DNA from: Cytophagales bacterium
Lineage (GTDB): Bacteria; Bacteroidota; Bacteroidia; Cytophagales; 172606-1
Reading direction: 5' to 3'
DNA length: 64,000 nt
NCBI GenBank assembly: GCA_030448185.1
Contig: JAUJNL010000007.1
Location: forward strand, 1 to 64,000
Part shown: positions 9,905 to 17,426 of the stretch, piece after piece
How positions within the stretch are numbered: the first letter of the stretch is position 1
Layout of the letters: every line of letters begins with the position of its first letter
Position numbers and translations under genes: made by a program
Notes under the pieces: model-generated
The model's input: the letters and a program-made list of their open reading frames with translations, nothing else
What the model was told of the DNA's origin: nothing
The model's database searches: none

Positions 9905-10415
9905 TCAACCTGGGTTATTCCAGCCATGGGGCCGTTTGGATAACTTTTGCTTGTGAGTTCGGGAATTAACTGTATTAAATGCAATCTTAGTCAAACTATG
10001 CGGTTCAGGCAACTATTTCCTGACCCGATAGACTACTTCATTTGTAGGGGTAAAGAATACTTCCCATGCTAATTCCCAGGTGCTTCATCAGTAGTACTTG
10101 AACCTGCCTTTATTAAAACAGGAATCCATTAGTTTGAATCTATTTAGGGAATGTTCAAAATGAAGGGGTTATTATAGACAAAATATAGAGTTTACGATGA
10201 ACAAAATCCAAAAAATGATTGTTAGTCTGTACTGTTGTTCTATCTGATTGATACTACATTTGTGAAACTACCGGATCAGCCATGAGTAATGACTGAAAAA
10301 CGTATTTTTTTGTACCGGTTAATGCGGTCAGGCTAGCCAACACCACAGCGGGCAAGCGGCAATCTGATTTCATTTAAGTTCTTTATTTTACATAACCTTG
10401 ATTCACTTTATAGCT
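9905..10415. other. 511-bp stretch without a recognisable gene
   Basis: No convincing reading frame was found on either strand. The stretch lies where nuoL would be expected upstream of nuoM, and it contains no NuoL-like peptide in any frame. It should hold the promoters for the divergent nuoM and thioredoxin genes. Because both flanking genes carry indels, the sequence itself may be unreliable. Confidence 0.5.
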
Positions 10416-10734
10416 ATGGCAGTACGACAAGTCACTGATGTTGAGTTTAATGCGCAAATTGCTTCAAAATCCAAAGTAGTTGTAAAATACTACGCCGACT
10501 GGTGCGGAAGCTGCAAACTATTTGTTTCAAATTCCGCGTCTGGCTACTGATGAACGCTTCAATGACGTTACCTTCGATGTAAATGCGGAGCAGAACCCGC
10601 AGGCCCGGCGCTTGGCAGGAGTAACTAATCTGCCCTATTTCTTGCTGTATTCAAAGATGGACAGTTTGTAGAGTCTGCCGCAACCAGTAAAGAAGATGCC
10701 GTGTGTAGAGTTGATTGGTAAATTGGGTAGTTAG
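10416..10734 (+). pseudogene. thioredoxin family protein, broken by several indels
   Basis: The first frame reads MAVRQVTDVEFNAQI... up to the thioredoxin active site YYADWCGSCKLF. It then shifts near 10540, where one missing C in CGCCGTCTGG would restore RRLATDERF. The next part reads DVNAEQNPQARRLAGVTNLP, then a missing T near 10645 restores FAVFKDGQFVESAATSKED. An extra T near 10702 precedes VELIGKLGS and a stop at 10732-10734. The repaired product is about 105 residues, a normal size for a single-domain thioredoxin with a WCGSC active site. The following DUF6952 gene is a frequent partner of such thioredoxins in Bacteroidota as far as I recall. Confidence 0.8.
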
Positions 10735-10975
10735 GTACTAGGTATCTGGTATTAGAAGAATACCTACTGGTCGTTGAAAAATATATACTCAGGAAAATTG
10801 ATGACTAATTACAGTGTTCATTAAATAAGTTAATATTTGTTGTTGGTGAAAACACCAACAACGGCTTTGTTGATTGCCATTGTTGGTGTTTTCACCAACA
10901 ATCATTTTTCTAAACTCACTTGCTTAACAGTGTACTAATACCCAGTACCTAATACCTTGCCAGCCAATACCCATC
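10727..10975. repeat. spacer inverted repeat with GGTATTAG/CTAATACC words
   Basis: The left side is made of GGTACTAGGTATCTGGTATT at 10734-10753. The right side at about 10926-10970 (TACTAATACCCAGTACCTAA, TACCTTGCC, CAATACCC) is its imperfect reverse complement. The double hairpin at 10840-10901 sits in between. Confidence 0.45.
10840..10901. terminator. paired mirror hairpins, 22 bp each
   Basis: TTGTTGGTG-AAAA-CACCAACAA at 10840-10861 and TTGTTGGTG-TTTT-CACCAACAA at 10880-10901 are each perfect 9-bp-arm hairpins. They are also exact reverse complements of each other, so the RNA could fold as two small hairpins or one long 22-bp stem. The second is followed by ATCATTTTTC, so it may terminate the thioredoxin transcript. 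The two alternative folds would also suit an attenuator ahead of the DUF6952 gene. Confidence 0.6.
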
Positions 10976-11017
10976 TAACATTTAAAATTTACTTGTTATA
11001 GAGCTATACTATAGACT

Positions 11018-11260
11018 ATGAAAATTCCGGTGATTAAAAAGCTGGTTGAAACCCAGCCCCTTGAAGTACTGATTGCGGTTGAAGAGGCTATTATTAACGA
11101 ACAACCATTACCCATTACCATTGAAGGACAGGATGAAGGAGAGCAGTTAACCCATACGATTGCCGCCATCTGGATTTTGGAGCGTATGCGGGAAACTAAC
11201 CGTGACTTTAAGGATGTTCTCCGGGAATACACCCAAAAAGTAAGAGAATCCATTAACTGA
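11018..11260 (+). CDS. DUF6952 family small protein
   Basis: This 80-residue acidic cytoplasmic protein (MKIPVIKKLVETQPLEVL...) matches my recollection of the Bacteroidota DUF6952 family, usually found next to a thioredoxin and a peroxiredoxin. Here the thioredoxin remnant is upstream, separated by the double hairpin, and no peroxiredoxin gene is present. No catalytic motif is visible and the function is unknown. Its length and uninterrupted frame support a real gene. Confidence 0.75.
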   Translation: MKIPVIKKLVETQPLEVLIAVEEAIINEQPLPITIEGQDEGEQLTHTIAAIWILERMRETNRDFKDVLREYTQKVRESIN

Positions 11261-11264
11261 GTGG

Positions 11265-11350
11265 TGAGTTAATGAGTCAACAGTTTATGAGTTCAGCGTA
11301 AAAAAGCTCCTATAAACTCTTTTGCTCATTAACTCATAAACTTTTAACTC
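11265..11350. repeat. spacer inverted repeat with GTTTATGAGTTAATGAG words
   Basis: GAGTTAATGAGTCAACAGTT and TATGAGTT at 11265-11292 are answered by CTCATTAACTCATAAACTTT and TAACTC at 11325-11350. The repeat fills the gap between the DUF6952 gene and mnmA and ends 8 bp before the mnmA start codon, so it could affect mnmA translation. Confidence 0.5.
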
Positions 11351-11358
11351 AAAAAAAT

Positions 11359-12471
11359 ATGAGCGCAAAAGGAAGAGTGCTGGTGGCAATGAGCGGAGGG
11401 ATTGACAGTTCCCTGGCTGCCGTATTGCTGCACGAGCAAGGCTACGAAGTCATCGGCATGACCATGAAAACGTGGGACTACAGCACTTCGGGTGGCTCCA
11501 AAAAGGAAACCGGTTGCTGCAGTCTGGATTCTATCAACGATGCCCGGGATGTAGCCGTAGGATTAGGTTTTCCGCATTATATATTAGATATCCGCGAAGA
11601 GTTTGGCGACTATGTAATCAATCATTTTACCGGTGAATACATTGCCGGAAGAACCCCTAACCCCTGCGTGCTGTGCAATACCCACATTAAATGGGACGCC
11701 CTGCTGCGCCGCGCCGATAAACTGGGTTGCGAATATATTGCCACGGGCCACTATGCCAATATCCGGGCGGAGAACGGCCGGTTTGTGATTTCGAAGGGAT
11801 TAGACGCGCACAAGGACCAGTCTTATGCGCTGTGGGGCATCTCGCAGGAGAGCCTGAGCCGGACTATTTTTCCCTTAGGGCACCTCCGGAAAACCGAAAT
11901 TCGGGAGATGGCGGCCGAAAGAGGGTTTATGGCCCTGGTAAATAAGCCCGAATCCTATGAGATCTGTTTTGTGCCGGACAACGATTACCGCGGCTTTCTG
12001 AAGCGCCGCGTACCGGGACTGACGCAGGAAGTGGCTGGCGGAGAGTTTGTACTCGAAGATGGCACTATTGTAGGACACCACGAGGGATATCCGTTTTATA
12101 CCATCGGGCAACGCAAAGGCTTAGGCATTGCGCTGGGTTATCCGGTTTTTGTGACCGAAATACAAAAGGATACCAACCGGGTAGTGCTGGGCAAAGCCGA
12201 AGCCCTGAGCCGCGACGGGATGTGGGTAGGCAAACTGAATATGGTGAAATATGCCGATCTGATCGGAAAGCCGACGCAAACCACCACTAAAGTCCGGTAT
12301 AAGCATGACGGCACTCCAGCCTTGATTGAGCAGACAGAAGATGGCCGGATGCAGGTACTGTTCCAGGAAGGAGTAGATGGCATTGCCCCTGGCCAGGCCG
12401 CTGTATTCTATGAAGGGAACGATGTCATCGGCGGCGGCTGGATTACTTCCAGTTTCCGGCAGGGTGTCTGA
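11359..12471 (+). CDS. mnmA: tRNA-specific 2-thiouridylase
   Basis: MnmA activates U34 of Lys, Glu and Gln tRNAs with ATP and inserts sulfur. The PP-loop SGGIDSS is at residues 12-18, the catalytic cysteine C106 is in CVLCNTHIKWD, and the second catalytic cysteine C203 is in SYEICFVPD. GHYANI follows the tRNA-binding region. The C-terminal beta domains give 370 residues, the usual length. The frame is uninterrupted. It stands alone between spacer repeats, with a hairpin terminator after it. Confidence 0.96.
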   Translation: MSAKGRVLVAMSGGIDSSLAAVLLHEQGYEVIGMTMKTWDYSTSGGSKKETGCCSLDSINDARDVAVGLGFPHYILDIREEFGDYVINHFTGEYIAGRTPNPCVLCNTHIKWDALLRRADKLGCEYIATGHYANIRAENGRFVISKGLDAHKDQSYALWGISQESLSRTIFPLGHLRKTEIREMAAERGFMALVNKPESYEICFVPDNDYRGFLKRRVPGLTQEVAGGEFVLEDGTIVGHHEGYPFYTIGQRKGLGIALGYPVFVTEIQKDTNRVVLGKAEALSRDGMWVGKLNMVKYADLIGKPTQTTTKVRYKHDGTPALIEQTEDGRMQVLFQEGVDGIAPGQAAVFYEGNDVIGGGWITSSFRQGV

Positions 12472-12502
12472 ACCGCTGATGGATATGAGAAATTAAATGT
12501 TG

Positions 12503-12532
12503 GCCGTCTGTGAGTTACAGGCGGCTTTTTAT
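12503..12532 (+). terminator. rho-independent terminator of mnmA
   Basis: GCCGTCTG at 12503-12510 pairs with CAGGCGGC at 12518-12525 with one G-U pair, and is followed by TTTTTATTTTT. Confidence 0.8.
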
Positions 12533-12694
12533 TTTTCCGACCCGAAACCAACTGTCTGGTCTTTAACGTTGTAAAGAATAAGCGTTTGATAAAGAAAGCT
12601 TGTTCTTTTTTCCTTCTTTTCTGTTAATATATAATAACCCCTATAGTTAGCAACGCAACCGGAAACCAGCAACGGACTACGGGAAACTGCTATT

Positions 12695-13486
12695 ATGAAA
12701 GACTTTTACCAGATTCTGGGCGTTAATCAGCAAGCCAGTGACACGGAGATCAAAAAAGCTTTCCGGCGACTAGCTACGGTGCATCATCCGGATAAAAGTG
12801 AAAATGAAAACGCCAATGCTATTTTTCAGGAAATCAACGAAGCTTACCAGGTGCTGGGCAATCCGGAACGGCGGCAATTGTATGATTACTTGATCAGGCA
12901 TCAATTGGAAGCCTGGCTTTTTGAGGAGCAGCCCGCCCCCCCGCGGCCCTACCAGTCTTATACCCCGCCAGTCCGGCAAAACCCGGCTGAACTTTATAAA
13001 CCTTACTTAAAATTTGCCCTGTGGGCTACCAGAGGAGCATTGCTAGTATGCCTGGTGATTCTGCTGGATATCGTTCTGCCCTATCGCATCCGGACCGAAA
13101 CCATTCAGGCTATTCCGCTTGAAAATGAATTACGCTTGTTTGGCGGTTATGAATCAGCCTCAACTTCACTGCTGGTTACTGAAAATGAGACGCTGCCAAT
13201 CTCCCGGGATGATGAGGCCGGATTTTCGGACGGTAATCAGATTATGATTTATAAAACGCCGATCCTGAATAGCTTTATCAAGGTGGTCAATCTCGACAAC
13301 CAGATGTACAAAGCCGGTGCCAGCTATAACATTTACACGGTGTTTGTATTTATGCCGATTATACTCACCATTACGTCTCTGATCGGCACTTTTTACCAAA
13401 AAGACACGGAGTTTACCCTAAAAATCGGCATTGCCAATTTTACCTTCTCACTGCTTACCATTTACTTTATAGTACTCATCAATTAG
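12695..13486 (+). CDS. J-domain (DnaJ-like) membrane protein
   Basis: Residues 1-70 form a J domain with the essential HPD triad at residues 31-33 and the helix IV segment GNPERRQLYDYLI. After a proline-rich linker there is one hydrophobic segment near residues 108-130, then a soluble domain of about 80 residues, then two more segments near 218-238 and 244-262. J domains recruit and stimulate Hsp70 (DnaK), so this would place DnaK at the membrane. There is no Gly/Phe-rich region, zinc finger or C-terminal peptide-binding domain, so it is not DnaJ itself. The soluble domain may be periplasmic and is not recognised. Confidence 0.85.
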   Translation: MKDFYQILGVNQQASDTEIKKAFRRLATVHHPDKSENENANAIFQEINEAYQVLGNPERRQLYDYLIRHQLEAWLFEEQPAPPRPYQSYTPPVRQNPAELYKPYLKFALWATRGALLVCLVILLDIVLPYRIRTETIQAIPLENELRLFGGYESASTSLLVTENETLPISRDDEAGFSDGNQIMIYKTPILNSFIKVVNLDNQMYKAGASYNIYTVFVFMPIILTITSLIGTFYQKDTEFTLKIGIANFTFSLLTIYFIVLIN

Positions 13487-13617
13487 AGCTGATGTGCTGA
13501 TTAGAAAATATACCAATGATAATTAGTTGGTGGGAAGAAATCCGGAAAACCCTTTTAAAATTGATAAGTGGCCAAACAGCTTCTAAGTCCATAAACTCAT
13601 TCACTCATATACTTTTC

Positions 13618-14319
13618 ATGCGTAAACTGTTATTTTTTCTGGTATGTATGGTCACCGTATGGTCATGTAATACCTCGGAGGTTGATCCTGATACCGGTCG
13701 TTTAGGATACGACTACTACCCGCTGGAGATTGGCCAGTTTAGCTTATATGAGGTAGAACAAACCACCTACTCGCTGACTACGGCGCCAGTCACTATCCGC
13801 TATCAGTTGAAAGAACTCGTAGCGGATACTTTTACGGATCTGACCAAAGAAAAAGCGTACAAGATTTATCGTTTTACCCGCCCTCAGGCGCAGGTTAGGT
13901 GGAAAGATACTCCTGATTCGGTCTGGACAGCTAAAAGAACTTTAAACCGGGCTATTCGCACGGAAAATAATGTTCCATTCGTTAAATTAGTATTTCCGGT
14001 AGCTGAAAAGCAAACCTGGAACGGCAATGCACTCAATGTCTGGGGCGAAGAAGCGTATCAGTTGGAATCCGTCGGTAAACCTTACCAGGTACTGGAGAAC
14101 AGCTTTGATCATACTCTAACGGTTGTGCAGCATAATGACTCCAACTTCGTACGCAATGAGCGCCGGGTTGAGGTGTATGCCAGGGAAGTGGGACTCATCT
14201 ATCAGGAACGATACAAGGTGCAGTACTGCGGCGCCAACTCAGTAAATTGTACCTCACCGGACCAGATTGACTTTGGCACAAAATACGTTCAACGGTTACT
14301 TACGTATGGTAAAGAGTAA
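13618..14319 (+). CDS. hypothetical lipoprotein
   Basis: I choose the ATG at 13618 because it gives a clear lipoprotein signal, MRKLLFFLVCMVTVWSCN, with the lipobox cysteine at residue 17. An upstream extension lacks sense. The 233-residue product is then exported and anchored by lipid. The mature part begins with a Bacteroidota-like DPDTGRLGYDYYPLEIGQF segment and is rich in beta-prone sequence. No domain is recognised. It lies 19 bp ahead of the T9SS subtilase and both are probably on one transcript, so both proteins would be envelope or secreted products of one operon. Confidence 0.8.
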   Translation: MRKLLFFLVCMVTVWSCNTSEVDPDTGRLGYDYYPLEIGQFSLYEVEQTTYSLTTAPVTIRYQLKELVADTFTDLTKEKAYKIYRFTRPQAQVRWKDTPDSVWTAKRTLNRAIRTENNVPFVKLVFPVAEKQTWNGNALNVWGEEAYQLESVGKPYQVLENSFDHTLTVVQHNDSNFVRNERRVEVYAREVGLIYQERYKVQYCGANSVNCTSPDQIDFGTKYVQRLLTYGKE

Positions 14320-14338
14320 AAAAAGAGAGGGCTTATAG

Positions 14339-15991
14339 ATGAAGAATTTGCGCAGGCTGTTTTACGTGGCATTTTTGATTTTTTCGCTGGGTGGGTCAGT
14401 TATTGCCCAAAACAGTAAATACCTGATTGAGTTCACGGATAAGCACAACTCTCCCTTCTCGCTGGGCCGCCCCACGGAGTTTCTCTCCCAGCGGTCTATT
14501 GACCGGCGTATCCGGCAGAACATTCCGCTTACCAATCGTGATCTGCCCGTTAATGCAGCTTATGTGAAAGCGGTCAGGGAACTGGGCGCCCATGTATGGT
14601 ATACCTCCCGCTGGATGAACGCGGTGCTGGTAGAAACCGACGAACCTACCTTGGCTAAGATCAGCAAATTACCGTTCGTAAAGTCCCCCGCCGGACCAAG
14701 AGTCGCGGGAGCAAGATTCAAAAATACTGGTGGTACGGGTACTAATCAGGAATACAGTAATATCGATGACAAGCAATGGGGCATAACTCCCGCCGACTAC
14801 GGCAATGCCCTAACCCAGGTAGCCATGCTGGGAGCGGATAAAATGCACGAAGAAGGGTTCACGGGTAAGGGCTTGCAAATTGCGGTATTGGATGGCGGCT
14901 TTCGCAATGCGGACAAACTGCCTTTCTTCACGCATTTATTCACCGAAAAACGGATACTGGGCACCTATGATTTTGTGCAGAACGAACGGAGTGTGTATGA
15001 AGATGACTCCCACGGCATGCAAGCCCTCTCGGCCATTGCGGCTTATCAGCCGGGCGTGATGATTGGTACGGGTTACGATGCCAGCTTCTGGCTGCTCCGA
15101 ACAGAGGCAGGAGGTTCTGAAAGCCGCGTGGAAGAAGTAAACTGGCTCATTGGAGCCGAATTTGCCGACAGTGTAGGCGCTGATATACTCCATTCTTCCC
15201 TGGGCTACAATACATTTGATGACCCAACCACAAATTACCGGCAATCGGATATGGACGGCAATACGGCTATCTCTACCAAAGCGGCGGATTTTGCAGCCTC
15301 AGTGGGCATATTAGTAGTAGTGAGTGCCGGAAATGAAGCCAATGATGCCTGGAAGAAGATTACGGCACCGGCCGATGCGGATTCTGCATTGGCCGTGGGA
15401 GCCGTAGACCGGAACGGGCAATGGGCCAGATTCAGTTCATTAGGACCTTCGGCTGACCAGCGCGTAAAGCCGGATGTAGCCGCTCAGGGACAAGGGACCA
15501 CGCTGGGAAGAACCGATGGCTCGGTAGGCACTTCTAATGGCACCTCTTTTTCCGCACCGCTGTTATCCGGGCTAGCTGCCGGGTTCTGGCAGGCCTTCCC
15601 GCAACTGACCAATATGGAGGTAATTTCCTATTTGCAGCGGTCAGCGTCGCAAGCGTCTAAGCCAGACTCATTACTCGGATACGGTATCCCTGACTTTAGC
15701 CGGGCTTTTGCCTTGGCTCAGGAGGAAAACAATACGAAAATAGGCTATCTGTCGCCTAATCCGGTTTTGGATGGTTCCATTACCATTCAAGTCAATAATC
15801 GCTTTTTAACTAAGCCTCTGGAAGTGGAAGTGTTCGATCTAAAGGGCAGGAGTTTGGCTAAGTACTCAGTGAAGCAGACGTTACGGGAAAATCACTTTCC
15901 ATTACTGGCACCCAGACTGCGGTCTGGTTTATATTTACTTCGCTTAACCTCGGAAGGCCAACAGCAGACGCTACGGCTGGTAAAAGAATAA
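14339..15991 (+). CDS. subtilisin-like serine protease with type IX secretion sorting domain
   Basis: The 550-residue protein has an N-terminal signal peptide (LFYVAFLIFSLGGSVIAQ), a propeptide-like region, and a peptidase S8 domain. The catalytic triad is D185 in AVLDGGF, H225 in DDSHGMQA and S403 in NGTSFSAPLLSG. The last 75-80 residues, starting near GYLSPNP and ending TLRLVKE, form a type A C-terminal sorting domain used by the type IX secretion system. The protease should therefore be exported through the outer membrane and released or attached at the surface. It is probably cotranscribed with the lipoprotein before it. Confidence 0.93.
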   Translation: MKNLRRLFYVAFLIFSLGGSVIAQNSKYLIEFTDKHNSPFSLGRPTEFLSQRSIDRRIRQNIPLTNRDLPVNAAYVKAVRELGAHVWYTSRWMNAVLVETDEPTLAKISKLPFVKSPAGPRVAGARFKNTGGTGTNQEYSNIDDKQWGITPADYGNALTQVAMLGADKMHEEGFTGKGLQIAVLDGGFRNADKLPFFTHLFTEKRILGTYDFVQNERSVYEDDSHGMQALSAIAAYQPGVMIGTGYDASFWLLRTEAGGSESRVEEVNWLIGAEFADSVGADILHSSLGYNTFDDPTTNYRQSDMDGNTAISTKAADFAASVGILVVVSAGNEANDAWKKITAPADADSALAVGAVDRNGQWARFSSLGPSADQRVKPDVAAQGQGTTLGRTDGSVGTSNGTSFSAPLLSGLAAGFWQAFPQLTNMEVISYLQRSASQASKPDSLLGYGIPDFSRAFALAQEENNTKIGYLSPNPVLDGSITIQVNNRFLTKPLEVEVFDLKGRSLAKYSVKQTLRENHFPLLAPRLRSGLYLLRLTSEGQQQTLRLVKE

Positions 15992-16082
15992 ATAAAGTTA
16001 TGAAGTTGAAAGTTTATTAGTAACCTCTAGATGCTTCAATAACTCAAATAATGAATGAAAAATAGTAAAGAATCATCTCCGC

Positions 16083-16358
16083 CTACTGGTTCCGGCGGGC
16101 TTGGTCAGACTGATCTTTGTTGTTCTCCGAACGCTTTTTCCGCTCCAGCTCTACTACATATAGATCAGGCTGCTTGGGATGCTCACTCACCCAGACACGG
16201 CAACCAACCTGCCGGGCCCTGGTTTCGGCACATACGTAAAATACTTTGCCGTAAGGAGAATGAAAAAAGGTCTTGTTAACCGTGAATACATCGCCAGCCT
16301 GCAGGATGGATGCATCTGGCCAATAGGTCAGTTGGGGTAAGTCCAGATAGTCGAACAT
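16083..16358 (-). CDS. hypothetical protein, 91 aa
   Basis: The product has a folded-looking core (ILQAGDVFTVNKTFFHSPYG then KVFYVCAETRARQVGCRVWV) and ends in a very charged tail (ELERKKRSENNKDQSDQARR). There are two well-spaced cysteines, but no signal peptide and no known domain. It is the only plausible frame here, since the opposite strand reads poorly. It stands alone between the subtilase and the GIN lipoprotein. Confidence is moderate because it is short and isolated. Confidence 0.6.
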   Translation of the reverse strand: MFDYLDLPQLTYWPDASILQAGDVFTVNKTFFHSPYGKVFYVCAETRARQVGCRVWVSEHPKQPDLYVVELERKKRSENNKDQSDQARRNQ

Positions 16359-16562
16359 GCAGAAATGAGTAGTTTACCCTTGCGAAAATACGGATGATTG
16401 GCCAACTCTAAAAGGAACCGGGGGTATTTGCCGACATTTTAAGCGAACAGGCAAAAGCAACGAGGTGTTTTAATTTGAATAAATCATTGATTTTAAAATA
16501 GTTGCCCTACGTCTGGTGTCTAATGTCTTTTATCTTATTGCTTACCCATCCGGTAAATAAAA

Positions 16563-16597
16563 TTCCCGGCAGAAACGCCCATTATTTCTGCCGGGAA
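16563..16597 (-). terminator. terminator of the GIN-domain lipoprotein gene
   Basis: A perfect 13-bp stem (TTCCCGGCAGAAA at 16563-16575 with TTTCTGCCGGGAA at 16585-16597) lies 27 bp past the GIN-domain gene. On the minus strand it is followed by TTTTATTTACC. Confidence 0.85.
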
Positions 16598-16623
16598 CTA
16601 ACTAATTGAAATGAAGAGAGGGA

Positions 16624-17355
16624 TCAGTCTACCCGGGTTACTTTACCACTGCCGGAAATGTTTACACTGACTGATGGATTGCCCCGGTACCGTACATTGC
16701 CGGAGCCGCTTACTTTGGCAACTAAGTTATCAGTCACCGTCACTTCGCAATTACCAGATCCACTAATGCGGGTATCCGTAGATTTAGCAGTCAGGTCAAA
16801 AGCCCGGATATTGCCCGAACCGGAGATTTCAATATCGTGAGAGAAGCAATCTCCGCCTAGCCTCATACTGCCTGAGCCGGAGATACGGCTATTCAAACCC
16901 GTTGCTTCTGCTACATTGAGGTTCATATTACCGGAGCCGGATATTCTTAATTCCAGGTTTTTTACCTTCCAGTCGGTACGCCCCTCAGCCCGGCCGGAAC
17001 CGGATACTTGCAGGGAGGTCAGCACGGGATTGGTTATGTATACCCTTACCGGTTCGTGCCGGCCTACGTTAACAAAGTTTTTAAATTTAATCTCCAGTTC
17101 ACGGTTTTCAACTTTGGTCTGCAATACGTCCAGCACATTTCCCTGGCCTTCCACCCGGATGTCTTCCGCCGGGCCCTGCGTCAAGTACACCTCAATATCA
17201 TCGTGTACTTCTACCGCATCAAAAGTACTAACGGCACGGGTTTCGGAGAGGACATCACCCCGGCCCCGGATAAAATTGTCTTCGCAGGAAGAAAGGGCAA
17301 TCATCAAACTGGTTCCAAGCGCCAATAAATAGAAGGATGTTTTTACAGTGTTCAT
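16624..17355 (-). CDS. head GIN domain (DUF2807) lipoprotein
   Basis: The 243-residue protein starts with a lipoprotein signal whose lipobox cysteine is C24 (ALSSC). The mature part is a DUF2807 'head GIN' right-handed beta fold, opening with RAVSTFDAVEVHDDIEVYLT and followed by many ISGSGN-like turns spaced about 20 residues apart. These proteins are predicted to be surface or periplasmic adhesin-like solenoids; no activity is established. It lies 71 bp downstream of the TonB receptor on the same strand and is probably the last gene of the sigma/FecR/STN/TonB series. Confidence 0.9.
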   Translation of the reverse strand: MNTVKTSFYLLALGTSLMIALSSCEDNFIRGRGDVLSETRAVSTFDAVEVHDDIEVYLTQGPAEDIRVEGQGNVLDVLQTKVENRELEIKFKNFVNVGRHEPVRVYITNPVLTSLQVSGSGRAEGRTDWKVKNLELRISGSGNMNLNVAEATGLNSRISGSGSMRLGGDCFSHDIEISGSGNIRAFDLTAKSTDTRISGSGNCEVTVTDNLVAKVSGSGNVRYRGNPSVSVNISGSGKVTRVD

Positions 17356-17426
17356 TGCTTTAAAATTTACGTTTGGTTGAAAAGGTGTTTAGTTAAGTGT
17401 GAGGTTGAGTTAGCTATTTGAAGTAA

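Noticed and set aside
9905-10415. Hidden nuoL fragment
   Set aside because: No NuoL-like peptide was found in any frame on either strand.
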